Notes: a model not told the origin generated them from the letters alone. A stretch of DNA of 64,000 bases from Osedax frankpressi (GCA_964035775.1 OZ038318.1:11742644-11806643); one strand, 5' to 3'. Positions 38,401 to 48,976 are shown, numbered from the stretch's first letter. Made by a program: numbers and translations.

Positions 38401-41400
38401 TAGATATTAACTCCCTAACTCTCTTCCTACTTACTAGAGGGACTAGAGTCTGTTACTTCTAGTGGATATTAGATATTAACTCCCTACCTCTCTTCCTACT
38501 TACTAGAGGGACTAGAGTCTGTTACTTCTAGTGGATATTAGATATTAACTCCCTACCTCTCTTCCTACCTACTAGAGGGACTGAAGTCTGTTACTTCTAG
38601 TGGATATTAGATATTAACTCCCTAACTCTCTTCCTACCTACTAGAGTGTGTTACTTCTAGTGGATATTAGATATTAACTCCCTACCTCTCTTCCTACCTA
38701 CTAGAGTCTGTTACTTCTAGTGGATATTAGATATTAACTCCCTACCTCTCTTCCTACCTACTAGAGTCTGTTACTTCTAGTGGATATTAGATATTAACTC
38801 CCTACCTCTCTTCCTACCTACTAGAGGGACTAGAGTTTGTTACTTCTAGTGGATATTAGATATTAACTCCCTACCTCACTTCCTACCTACTAGAGGGACT
38901 AGAGTCTGTTACTTCTAGTGGATATTAGATATTAACTCCCTACCTCACTTCCTACCTACTAGAGGGACTAGAGTCTGTTACTTCTAGTGGATATTAGATA
39001 TTAACTCCCTACCTCTCTTCCTACCTACTAGAGGGACTGAAGTCTGTTACTTCTAGTGGATATTAGATATTAACTCCCTAACTCTCTTCCTACCTACTAG
39101 AGTGTGTTACTTCTAGTGGATATTAGATATTAACTCCCTACCTCTCTTCCTACTTACTAGAGGGACTAGAGTCTGTTACTTCTAGTGGATATTAGATATT
39201 AACTCCCTACCTCTCTTCCTACCTACTAGAGGGACTGAAGTCTGTTACTTCTAGTGGATATTAGATATTAACTCCCTAACTCTCTTCCTACCTACTAGAG
39301 TGTGTTACTTCTAGTGGATATTAGATATTAACTCCCTACCTCTCTTCCTACCTACTAGAGTCTGTTACTTCTAGTGGATATTAGATATTAACTCCCTACC
39401 TCTCTTCCTACCTACTAGAGTCTGTTACTTCTAGTGGATATTAGATATTAACTCCCTACCTCTCTTCCTACCTACTAGAGGGACTAGAGTTTGTTACTTC
39501 TAGTGGATATTAGATATTAACTCCCTACCTCTCTTCCTACCTACTAGAGGGACTAGAGTCTGTTACTTCTAGTGGATATTAGATATTAACTCCCTACCTC
39601 TCTTCCTACTTAATAGAGGGACTAGAGTCTGTTACTTCTAGTGGATATTAGATATTAACTCCCTACCTCTCTTCCTACCTACTAGAGGGACTAGAGTCTG
39701 TTACTTCTAGTGGATATTAGATATTAACTCCCTACCTCTCTTCCTACTTACTAGAGGGACTAGAGTCTGTTACTTCTAGTGGATATTAGATATTAACTCC
39801 CTACCTCTCTTCCTACCTACTAGAGTCTGTTACTTCTAGTGGATATTAGATATTAACTCCCTACCTCTCTTCCTACCTACTAGAGTCTGTTACTTCTAGT
39901 GGATATTAGATATTAACTCCCTACCTCTCTTCCTACCTACTAGAGGGACTAGAGTCTGTTACTTCTAGTGGATATTAGATATTAACTCCCTACCTCTCTT
40001 CCTACCTACTAGAGTCTGCTACTTCTAGTGGATATTAGATATTAACTCCCTACCTCTCTTCCTACCTACTAGAGGGACTAGAGTCTGTTACTTCTAGTGG
40101 ATATTAGATATTAACTCCCTACCTCTCTTCCTACCTACTAGAGGGACTAGAGTCTGTTACTTCTAGTGGATATTAGATATTAACTCCCTACCTCTCTTCC
40201 TACCTACTAGAGGGACTAGAGTCTGTTACTTCTAGTGGATATTAGATATTAACTCCCTACCTCTCTTCCTACCTACTAGAGTCTGTTACTTCTAGTGGAT
40301 ATTAGATATTAACTCCTTACCTCTCTTCCTACCTACTAGAGGGACTAGAGTCTGTTACTTCTAGTGGATATTAGATATTAACTCCTTACCTCTCTTCCTA
40401 CCTACTAGAGTCTGTTACTTCTAGTGGATATTAGATATTAACTCCCTACCTCTCTTCCTACCTACTAGAGGGACTAGAGTCTGTTACTTCTAGTGGATAT
40501 TAGATATTAACTCCCTACCTCTCTTCCTACTTACTAGAGGGACTAGAGTCTGTTACTTCTAGTGGATATTAGATATTAACTCCCTACCTCTCTTCCTACC
40601 TACTAGAGGGACTAGAGTCTGTTACTTCTAGTGGATATTAGATATTAACTCCCTACCTCACTTCCTACCTACTAGAGGGACTAGAGTCTGTTACTTCTAG
40701 TGGATATTAGATATTAACTCCCTACCTCTCTTCCTACCTACTAGAGTCTGTTACTTCTAGTGGATATTAGATATTAACTCCCTACCTCTCTTCCTACCTA
40801 CTAGAGTCTGTTACTTCTAGTGGATATTAGATATTAACTCCCTACCTCTCTTCCTACCTACTAGAGTCTGTTACTTCTAGTGGATATTAGATATTAACTC
40901 CCTACCCCTCTTCCTACCTACTAGAGGGACTGGAGTCTGTTACTTCTAGTGGATATTAGATATTAACTCCATACCTCTCTTCCTACCTCCTAGAGGGACT
41001 GAAGTCTGCTACTTCTAGTGGACACAAGATATTCTCCCGAAATTATTACATGAAAGTGGAACCAATATCTATATCTCACATCGTCGCAGAAGCTGACGGA
41101 GTTATCGGAGGAGGTCAACTCGGAGGTCAGTTGGTGAATCCATTATTTACAATATTCCAATTTTCTATAAATTCTATAATTACAGAAAATTATAGTTTCC
41201 AATTTACTAAATTGTGAATATATTTATTGCACCAAAGATTTATCCATTTCTTGTAATATGAATTTATGTATTTTATTTCCTGACAACCATTTTTCCACTC
41301 CTATCTGCATTTTTAATCATTTGTTATATCCGAATTTATTTATAATTTGTAGATAGAAATTTGTGAATTATTTAAATAATGTACTTTAATTTAGTAGATA

Positions 41401-44400
41401 TTTTACATATCTGCTTAAATCTACTTAAACCTACTTAAATCTACTTAATCTAGTTAATTGAAGTTTAAATTTATTATTTAAAAGTTTAAATATATTTTCT
41501 TTTATTTTATAGTATTATAGTCCTTTATTTTGTAATATATTTTGTCATTTTTTCAATAATTTATTTTAATTTAGGGTTGAAAGTTTTCTTAGAAAAGGGA
41601 ACTCCATTCTCAGAATTTAATACAAATTTGGCTTCTTATTTTAATATTACGTCTCATCAATTCAAGGTGATATCAAATATAGAAATATAATTTATAACAT
41701 ATATAATTACTAATAATTAAATTATTATGTATAAAGATTATATAATTTTTCAAAATATTTCTGAAATTTTAATGTTTACATATTTAAAATATATTTTATT
41801 TAGATTATGGACGAATTATGTGATCATCGTATAACAGGCGATAACAAGAAATGGACAGATAAAATCGTGAGTTTATTATATATATTAACTAATAAAATCA
41901 ATTATTAGTGATTGTATAACTTTATGTGAACAAAATTATAATTTATTGAATTCTATGATAATAATTATAACAAATATAAATCAATTATGAATTAATTCTT
42001 ATAATTATTTTCTAATGTTAATCTTATTTTGGTGTAATAATAAATTAAATACTATTTTAATACTTATTTTAATGATCTCTACAAATAGATGAAAATTGTA
42101 ATTCTTGATAAAGAAAATGAACAAAAGAATTCTATTGAAATTGAGTTATTTTCTTTGGACAAGCCAAAAGTTATTATTAATTAGAAATGTAACGGGTATG
42201 ATTACAATATAATATTACCACAATATAGTCTGTATAAATATTTGTTATAGTCTTTATGCCTATTATTATAAATATCTAAAAATTATTGGTTTAACATTTC
42301 CGGTCTTAATTTTGTATTTAATTTCTTCAATAATTTATCATTTGCTACTTTCTCTTTTTTAACGAATATTTTTCATATAGATTTCTCTCTATTAGAAGTA
42401 CTACTTTCCCATTCCATTGAACCCGTGACCCCAATTGACCTCAATTGTTATCTAGCGATGCGTTGCACTACTCACACAAGGCGATGTTTCGCTGAACATT
42501 AATATCTCCGATCTCAAGAAGTTAATTCTCGGAGAAATGAGGAAGTCCACTTCAGTTGACATAGACATACTGCCTTCGAATTCTTCCTTGTTAGCTTTTA
42601 ATGTTCAAATTCCATGTTTCGATTGATTTGTATATATTTCTATAAAATCATTATTTATATCAAATTAATTTTATGCAATCATTAAAAAAATATTTTATTT
42701 TGGGGAAGTTTTTAAAAACTCTAATTTAATATTTAATAAAATTAAGATATTAATTATTAAATAGCTGCAACAAAATCCTCTCATATATAGATAATATTAT
42801 ATAATAAAATTGTAACAGTTTTTTTACTCAAATTTTAATAATTTAAATATATTTATTGTAAATACTTTCTTTATTTTTGTTCCTCTGTTACGTCATCGAT
42901 GTCTTCTACTTTATCCTTCACGTGGTTCTCGTTAGTTTGCGATTGAGAAGGATGCAAGATAATTCTCCTGGTCATGTGTTCTCTGATGAGTCGGCACTCG
43001 TAGATTCTGACTTCATGTCATCTTTACAGAACCGACAAAATACTTCAAAACTCTGCGTCGAATTAATGAAAAGTCTGTGTCAATTAACTCTTTACTGTCA
43101 ATTATCTGCTTACTGTCAATTATCTGCTTACTGTCAATTATCTGCTTACTGTCAATTAACTCCTTACTGTCAAATATCTGCTTACTGTCAATTACTTCAT
43201 ACCAACTATTATAATTCATTGATCATACTCATCTCCTACTTCTCTATCTCTTAATATTCATTATATATACAATGATTATCGATTAAAATAATATTATTAT
43301 GTCATATTTGCATAATAATGAAAAATCAGTTTATGAATTTGTATTACATGCATTTTTCTACAATTAAATTTATGTAATATGTAAAATTATCCAAATATAA
43401 TAAATAAATAAATAATTTTATTACAATAGATCCCCATTTAACCTTTAACCCCATGTCACAACAGCTAGTGACCCCGTAACCTGTGCGACTGATCGGCTAG
43501 TTTACATAGGCAAGTGGGTCTCTAATCTTTCATTCCACGAGATTGTAATCAGGGATGACAGTGTGATATCTTTGTTTGATAAGGTATTGTCTCTCTCATT
43601 AACAATTCTACCATTTATATATATATATATATATATATATAGTATAATATAATATATTAGTTTTTATCTTATATATAGTCTTGAAGTAGCTGATAATATT
43701 AATATCATTCACTTTATATTAACATTGTTTAAAAGATAATGTAAAGTAATAGAAAATAAAGATAAATAAGTTTCAGTAAATTCTTTAAACTCATGGATTA
43801 TTTTTGATTTCAAGGAACCTTAATATCCGATGGTGGTAAGAATATAGATATCTTATTTAATATTATTATATTGTATATATTGTATATTGTATATATTGTA
43901 TATTGTATATTGTATATATTGTATATATTGTATATTGTATATTGTATATATTGTATATATTGTATATTGTATATATTGTATATATTGTATATATTGTATA
44001 TTGTATATTGTATATTGTATATATTGTATATTGTATATATTGTATATTGTATATTGTATATATTTTATATTGTATATTGTATATATTGTATATTGTATAT
44101 TGTATATTGTATATATTGTATATATTATATATTGTATATTGTATATATTGTATATATTGTATATATTGTATATATTGTATATTGTATATATTGTATATTG
44201 TATATTGTATATATTGTATATTGTATATATTGTATATTTTATATTGTATATTGTATATTGTATATATTGTATATTGTATATATTGTATATTATATATTGT
44301 ATATTGTATATTGTATATTGTATATTGTATATTGTATATTGTATATTGTATATTGTATATTGTATATTGTATATATTGTATATATTGTATATATTGTATA

Positions 44401-47400
44401 TTGTATATATTGTATATTGTATATTGTATATATTGTATATATTATATATTGTATATTATATATTGTATATTATATATATTGTATATATTGTATATATTGT
44501 ATATATTGTATTTATTGTATATATTGTATATATTATATATTGTATATTATATATTGTATATTGTATATATTGTATATATTATATATTGTATATTGTATAT
44601 TGTATATTGTATATATTGTATATATTGTATATATTGTATATATTGTATATATTATATATTGTATATTGTATATATTGTATATTGTATATTTTATATTGTA
44701 TATATTGTATATATTGTATATTGTATATATTGTTTATTGTATATATTGTATATTATATATTGTATATTGTATATTGTATATTGTATATATTGTATATTGT
44801 ATATATTGTATATTGTATATTGTATATTGTATATTGTATATTGTATATATTGTATATTGTATATTGTATATATTGTATATTGTATATTGTATATTGTATA
44901 TTGTATATTGTATATTGTATATATTGTATATTGTATATATTGAACATTGTATATATTGTATATTGTATATATTGTATATTGTATATATTGTATATATTGT
45001 ATATATTATATATTGTATATTATATATTGTATATTGTATATATTGTATATATTATATATTGTATAATGTATATTGTATATTGTATATTGTATATATTGTA
45101 TATATTGTATATATTGTATATATTATATATTGTATATTGTATATATTGTATATTGTATATTGTATATTGTATATTGTATATATTGTATATATTGTATATT
45201 GTATATATTGTATATATTGTATATATTGTATATATTGTATATATTATATATTATATATTGTATATTGTATATTGTATATTGTATATTGTATATTGTATAT
45301 TGTATATTGTATATTGTATATATTGTATATATTATATATTGTATGTTGTATATATTGTGTATATTATATATTATATATTGTATATTGTATATATTATATA
45401 TTGTATATTGTATATATTGTATATTGTATATTGTATTTTACTCTCAGCATAAATTTGTGAATATTTAGATTGAATTTAATGAGGCAGTAATTGTAAATAG
45501 TTTGTAAATTGTTTGTAGTTTATTTTGTATTTAACATAAAAACAATGCAAACCTCTCCTTACCTTTAAGATGTCAATGATAATAAGTATGAATATAGATA
45601 CATATAACAGCATATCGCTGAAGAGAGATTTAAGCATTTTCTGAAATTCCTCAGAATAAAACATTAAGATAGAGAGAACGAAATTATCATCAGATTTGCA
45701 TTAAAAAAATAAAGATATTTTCTTGCTTTTTATATTTGATAAAGGTGGAGATTAGTGGACAAATGTGTCAAAGATAAAAGTCATAGATAAAACACTATCG
45801 TGAAAATAATGCAAACATTTTTATCATATTTTAATCTTCCGATTAAACAATTTTTGAAAAAAGTAGCAACAGTAAAAACTAATATAAAATTGGTAAGTTG
45901 ATCAATAAAGTAACTTAGGTCTTTAAAGGATTTAGCTTTAATTAGATTTGTTTAGACCAAATATTGAAGTCGGCTATAAACAAAGCTATAAACAGTTGTG
46001 AGTATTGAATACGAATTGTCGAAAAGATTTTGTGGACTTCAGCACAGGAGTAAAAAATGGTGACGACGAGTAATGGTCACACCCTGGACAATGCCTGGGT
46101 AATGCCTGGACAGTGCATGGGTAATGTCTGTATTGTGATTATGAAAGGTCGATAACTATTCTATTGTGTTTGTTAAGATAATTTGAACTCTGCGGATGTA
46201 AAAACAACAAACAAATTAACGATTAGAATATTGAATAATTTCACAATTTACAAGAAAATACTCTGATTTTACAAAGTACAAGGTACTCTGATTTTACAAA
46301 ATACAAGATACTCTGATTTTACAAAATACAAGATACTCTGATTTTACAAGATATGTATTCACTCACGAATTTGAGGGAACAATACATTCAAGAAGTTCAA
46401 AACTGTTAATTATAAAATATGATTGTAGTTTTTAAGTACATCGTTATTCGTAACTTTCTTTTAAAGGACAAAATTCATCTAAAAACGCAGATATAATTTG
46501 TAAAGTTGATTATGTCATAAATACAAAACTATAGAAATGTGGCAATGAGAGAAAAAGATGATTGATTCGTTTACTTAATATATTAACATTGTCACCTGTC
46601 ATAGGAAAAGTAGGGACATATCTGATATATTCAACCAGTTCAAGTTAAGTTTGCATATAAGCAAATAATGATGTGTCTTATTTTAGAGTAAAATAAATTT
46701 AATAAGACAAAAACGTCATATTCTTATATTAACTCAGTTCTTAAAAAACTAGGATTATTTCTGAAACAACTTGTTTTGTAAGTTCTAAATACAATTATAT
46801 TTATGCACTTGCAGGAGTTACTATGAAATTAAGTTACTACAATTAAGTAGTCTTGATAGAATAATCTTATTGGAATGAAATATTTTAATCTAGATTAACT
46901 TCTATTTTTTTCAAAGTTAAGATATATTTGATTTTCACTAAATTACTGGAATTTAGTGAAAACAAATTTTCAAACCTATTTCTTACATCATATTATATAA
47001 CTTTCTGTTGAAGATTATTAAATACTTATTCTTTGTCTTACAGATTGCAGAAATTAGTGGAATCAATAAAAATCTACTTGAAGTATCAAAAGTTTGTATG
47101 TCCTTTAATCAAGCAACAATGTATTAACAAAATCGAATTCTTATGAAATAATCTTTATTATTAATATATGAAGGATTGAGATAAAACTTAATAAAATAAT
47201 ATTAAATATATTTTACTAAATTTTAAATGTTAATAAAATATTATTTCAGTTACTAAGTTTTAATGACGAAATAGACGAGAAAGATGATTGGTTTAATTTA
47301 AAATCTTTGACTGACTGTACAATATCGATATGGCCATTGTGTATTGTTGATGATGGCGAGGTGTTGATGTTTAGGTTTGTCGAAATTGTTACCATAGATA

Positions 47401-47750
47401 CTAATTATAGATTTTTAAAAAATATTAATTTTTTTTCAAAAAATCATAAAATTACCAATTTATTTAAAACTTTCTTTTCAGAAATATGGAAAACAAAATT
47501 GATAAATCATTATTTGTAAAGAGGTAAGTATAAGTATATAAATGCATGAAAATATGGTGATTTAAATTATATATGAATATAATATACCATTGTAATTATA
47601 AATCAATTCATTTATAGTAATAGATTATTAATTAAGTGATTATTTTTAAAATTATTATCTTCCAGAACTGTCAATGATAAGGAACGACCAAAAGATAAAA
47701 CTTCACGTTTCCCTGAACAATCTCTTAAAATCCGCAATGAAACAACATAA
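23294..47750 (+). CDS. USP40: USP40-like ubiquitin carboxyl-terminal hydrolase, C-terminal ubiquitin-like-domain region, 15 exons
   Basis: Deubiquitinase-family protein; only the tandem ubiquitin-like (Ubl) region is in view, not the Cys/His protease domain. Exons: 23294-23406, 24490-24639, 25782-25872, 40994-41125, 41575-41666, 41804-41866, 42089-42169, 42456-42589, 42936-43076, 43469-43583, 45809-45892, 47044-47091, 47250-47374, 47482-47523, 47666-47750. Phases agree at every junction except 43583 to 45809. Segments follow the order remembered for human USP40: a Ubl ending HVYLIIP, a KWTDKI linker, LRLRRMQD then SKLCVELMKS, HEIVIRDDSVISLF, and lastly LLEVSKLLSFNDE, DDGEVLMFRN and a charged tail KRTVNDKERPKDK. 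Roughly 250 residues present in human between the last two blocks are missing. Splice sites are inferred; no transcript was seen. Confidence 0.65.
23476..23720. repeat. 15-bp array ATGGGCGTGGTTACA
   Basis: About 16 units with variants. It stays open on both strands (Gly-Val-Val-Thr and Pro-Ile-Val-Thr), which explains the open frames here. It lies in the first visible intron of the USP40-like gene. Confidence 0.9.
23778..24242. repeat. 14-bp array GGTTACTAAGGGAT
   Basis: About 33 units alternating GGGAT, GGGGT and GGGCGT endings. It contains TACTAAG, a branch-point-like sequence, in every unit, on the sense strand of the gene and some 250 bp before the next acceptor. Confidence 0.92.
24490..24639 (+). 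CDS. USP40: USP40-like exon 2 (Ubl, second half)
   Basis: Acceptor TTCTAACAG ends at 24489. There are 50 codons in phase 0: AHVKAIRCPTSTSEYQDP, then FLYRLPRRSRLQLMPDD, then HMDEDFKRHNI. The RL...DD pattern followed by an acidic stretch matches the later part of a Ubl. The donor is ATC then GTTAGG. Read on without splicing it would stop at TAG 24658. Confidence 0.6.
24806..25600. repeat. 17-bp array AGGTGTGGCCATAATAG
   Basis: About 46 variable units. The minus strand is open for 100-155 codons in several frames (MATPLLWPHLYYGH type), which are artefacts. It fills the intron between 24639 and 25782. Confidence 0.93.
25782..25872 (+). CDS. USP40: USP40-like exon 3 (end of a Ubl)
   Basis: Acceptor CATCCCATAG ends at 25781 and the donor CCTG then GTTAGT is strong. 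It encodes LVSSGVELTEIEKPDLLKEV and then LSLHVYLIIP plus one base. The hydrophobic, acid and Pro pattern is that of a Ubl C-terminal strand with its following linker. It enters in phase 0 and leaves in phase 1, exactly what the exon at 40994 requires. Confidence 0.6.
25873..40993 (+). other. 15.1-kb USP40-like intron, almost entirely one satellite
   Basis: The first 150 bp are unique with short GAGGTCAAGGTTCAC repeats. From 26021 to the acceptor the intron is the 60/69-bp array. Neighbouring introns of the gene are 0.1-2.2 kb. Confidence 0.65.
26021..41022 (+). repeat. 15-kb splice-acceptor satellite, 60- and 69-bp units
   Basis: About 230 tandem units. The long unit is 69 bp and the short one lacks 9 bp (GAGGGACTA). 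In sense order a unit holds AGGGACTAGAGTCTG, TTACTTCTAGTGGA, TATTAGATATTAAC (branch-point-like), then TCCCTACCTCTCTTCC and TACCTACTAG (pyrimidine tract and acceptor). The last unit reaches the exon at 40994. The exon's first 29 nt (AGGGACTGAAGTCTGC, then TACTTCTAGTGGA) are themselves repeat sequence before unique coding sequence takes over at CACAAG. Variants (ACC/ACA/CCC before CTCTTCC, CCC/CCT) recur in blocks. Confidence 0.97.
40972..40994 (+). promoter_or_regulatory. Proposed functional 3' splice site in the last satellite unit
   Basis: The pyrimidine tract CTCTCTTCCTACCTCCTAG ends with AG at 40992-40993. Using it gives the phase-1 entry needed by the upstream exon (split codon G plus AG, Glu) and reads EGLKSATSSGHK into the conserved part. 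The same site in other units would read EGLESVTSSGY and then a stop. Confidence 0.6.
40994..41125 (+). CDS. USP40: USP40-like exon 4; its 5' end is repeat-derived or repeat-founding
   Basis: It encodes GLKSATSSGHKIFSRNYY, then MKVEPISISHIVAEADG, then VIGGGQLG plus one base; the donor is GTCAGT. An alternative acceptor at ACAAG (exon from 41029) gives phase 0 and would not match the exon at 25872. The first 11 codons match the tandem unit. Confidence 0.6.
41575..41666 (+). CDS. USP40: USP40-like exon 5
   Basis: Acceptor TTTAATTTAG, donor CAAG then GTGATA. It completes a Gly codon and encodes LKVFLEKGTPFSEF and NTNLASYFNITSHQFK. Phase 1 in, phase 0 out. Confidence 0.6.
41804..41866 (+). CDS. 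USP40: USP40-like exon 6
   Basis: Acceptor TTTTATTTAG, donor ATC then GTGAGT (consensus). It has 21 codons: IMDELCDHRITGDNKKWTDK plus Ile. Confidence 0.6.
42089..42169 (+). CDS. USP40: USP40-like exon 7
   Basis: Acceptor CTACAAATAG. It encodes MKIVILDKENEQKNSIEI then ELFSLDKPK. The donor AAAA then GTTATT is weak; without splicing the frame ends at TAG 42182-42184, so an alternative is that a shorter gene ends here. Confidence 0.5.
42456..42589 (+). CDS. USP40: USP40-like exon 8 (Ubl start)
   Basis: Acceptor TTGTTATCTAG. It encodes CVALLTQGDVSLNINISD then LKKLILGEMRKSTSVDI. The phase-2 donor TT then GTTAGC joins to 42936 as SSFLRLRRMQD. The frame stays open to TGA at 42624 if unspliced. Confidence 0.55.
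42936..43076 (+). CDS. USP40: USP40-like exon 9 (Ubl end)
   Basis: Acceptor CTCGTTAG. It encodes LRLRRMQDNSPGHVFSDESA, then LVDSDFMSSLQNRQ and SKLCVELMKS. LRRxD...PG...DES is the typical second half of USP40/USP47-type Ubls. The donor AGTCT then GTGTCA is inferred from phase with the next exon. An 18-bp tandem repeat begins within 20 bp of it. Confidence 0.55.
43087..43195 (+). repeat. 18-bp repeat TACTGTCAATTATCTGCT just after a donor
   Basis: Six imperfect units. Each repeats CTGTCAATTA, which resembles the donor region CTGTGTCAATTAACT immediately upstream. The open frame through it (CQLSAY repeats) is probably not coding. Confidence 0.85.
43469..43583 (+). CDS. USP40: USP40-like exon 10
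   Basis: Acceptor CAGCTAG (or CACAACAG four bases earlier, in another phase). It encodes DPVTCATDRLVYIGKWVSN and then LSFHEIVIRDDSVISLFDK; donor GTATTG. The EIVIRDDSVISLF strand-and-helix matches the start of another Ubl. Confidence 0.55.
43866..45437. repeat. Array of mixed 7-bp TATATTG and 9-bp TATATATTG units
   Basis: 1.57 kb of interleaved units without plus-strand stops, so all plus frames are open for over 500 codons of Tyr, Ile, Leu, Val and Cys. Artefactual as protein. Confidence 0.97.
45563..45664 (-). CDS. Possible minus-strand first exon, unrecognised
   Basis: ATG at 45664, 34 codons (MFYSEEFQKMLKSLF, then hydrophobic LLYVSIFILIIIDILK) ending at a good donor AAAG then GTAAGG. No partner exon was found, and it lies antisense inside the proposed USP40-like intron. 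Weak. Confidence 0.25.
45809..45892 (+). CDS. USP40: USP40-like exon 11 (or start of a separate small gene)
   Basis: It begins at ATG in the frame MQTFLSYFNLPIKQFLKK then VATVKTNIKL. The donor TTG then GTAAGT is consensus. No in-frame acceptor was found upstream (TAA at 45788), so either the ATG is a true start of a 127-residue product or an upstream exon junction was missed. Confidence 0.5.
46259..46352. repeat. 25-bp short tandem repeat
   Basis: Nearly four units made of TACTCTGATTTTAC and AAAATACAAGA, inside the intron 45893-47043. Nothing else is recognised in that intron except a short GCCTGG repeat near 46080-46130. Confidence 0.85.
47044..47091 (+). CDS. USP40: USP40-like exon 12
   Basis: Acceptor TTTGTCTTACAG. 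It has 16 codons, IAEISGINKNLLEVSK, matching the last Ubl helix (human: LPVEKIEIAKYFP, from memory). Donor GTTTGT. Confidence 0.6.
47250..47374 (+). CDS. USP40: USP40-like exon 13
   Basis: Acceptor TTATTTCAG. It encodes LLSFNDEIDEKDDWFNLKS and CTISIWPLCIVDDGEVLMF. DDW aligns with the FEW of human USP40 and VDDGEVLMFRN with KDGDTIGVKN. Phase-2 donor GTTTGT. Confidence 0.65.
47482..47523 (+). CDS. USP40: USP40-like exon 14
   Basis: Acceptor TTTCTTTTCAG, donor AGAG then GTAAGT (consensus). It encodes NMENKIDKSLFVK between two split Arg codons. Confidence 0.65.
47666..47750 (+). CDS. USP40: USP40-like last coding exon
   Basis: Acceptor TATCTTCCAG. It encodes TVNDKERPKDKTSRFPEQ and SLKIRNETT, then TAA at 47748. 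The charged tail resembles the human IRDDTGKEKQ segment in position and composition, but the protein ends earlier. Confidence 0.65.
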
Positions 47751-47834
47751 AGTTGAAACTGCAGACTATTGCTTCTACTGCGTTATTGTATTAATCTCGC
47801 GTGTCTAGTCTGAACTAGAATTTAATCATATATA

Positions 47835-47840
47835 AATAAA
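47835..47840 (+). promoter_or_regulatory. AATAAA polyadenylation signal
   Basis: Canonical hexamer 85 bp after the USP40-like stop codon. Confidence 0.55.
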
Positions 47841-48970
47841 AACTATATTTCAAATTTACAAATACTAGTTAAGAAAGGATATAGAAGAAAAGTAAGAGCT
47901 TTTAAAATTGTAATAAAAAGAAGATATCTTATATATGTTTTCGGATATTGATTGAACTTGTTTTATGAAAGTTAATCAATTATATTATGCAATATGTTGT
48001 GATCGAATAGTCATTATTCATTTTGAAATTCTATTTTATTTATTTATCTAACGTATTTTTCATTGTATCGCTTGCTTGCATTATAAATAAATAAATTGCA
48101 ACTATTTAATTTTCTCATTGTAAATATTAATGAATATCATGGAAGTATAAATACTAAAACATATATAATTTCTTTTTATTAAATATATTATTTCTATTGT
48201 AGAAATAAAAGAGTTATTATATTATTTACTTGTGGGTTTAAACCTTGGTGAATAACTTGTTTATATCAATAGTGGAATAGAAAAAATGAAATTATTTAAT
48301 TAATAATTTGAATACAATTTAAATCATGTTTTTTTTTAATATTCGTTTTTATAACACATAAGAAATTATCTATTTTAGTTTTTTTGTCATATAATAAAAA
48401 TGAAAATATATTTTATTTATATTTTTGAATTAAAAATATTTTTTTGTTTTTCTTTAATATAATGATATTAATTTGTTTGATAGTTACACAATTCGGTTAC
48501 TTGGGATGTTACAAGAAACCATCCAGGCCATTTTAGTTGTTTTGTTATACAATACATTTATACAATAAATCAGAAAATAAATTTGTGTATTTAAATTTTA
48601 AAATAATTAATAAGAATTTATAATAGTTACATTATCTGATTTCTTTGTGTATTCCTGTATTACACAATTGTACAATTCCATTTACTAAATCACTTAGTCG
48701 TATATAAAGACTTCCTTTGTTTACAATAGATTTATAAATTTCAAAATTGTAAACAATTGTCTCTGTATATAATCTATCTAGTTGTAAACAATTATAAAAT
48801 ATGAGTAATATTCTTTATCTATTCATGTTAATAATTATAACTACCATTGTAATATCAAACTAAAATCGTCGCACATTTAAATTAAAAGGAAAAAGAACCA
48901 ATGGAATGATTATTCTATAGAAATATAGTCGGAACTTGAATGTTCACATAGATGTGTTATCTGTACTCGG
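47841..48970. other. AT-rich intergenic stretch
   Basis: No gene, clear repeat or mobile element was seen between the two convergent genes. Confidence 0.5.
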
Positions 48971-48976
48971 TGATTA

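Larger units (their letters stand above)
43584..45808 (+). other. Intron or gene break filled by a TATATTG array
   Basis: Coding sequence for about 250 residues expected from the human protein is not found here. 43600-43865 is AT-rich with a TA run (43618-43640). A 21-nt fragment flanked by CAAG and GTAAGA (43815-43835) does not keep an open phase. Confidence 0.4.

Noticed and set aside
26021-41022. CRISPR-like array
   Set aside because: Units are contiguous with no unique spacers, no cas genes, eukaryotic context.
43871-45468. Open frames of 346-529 codons of Tyr, Ile, Leu, Val and Cys
   Set aside because: TATATTG array without plus-strand stops.
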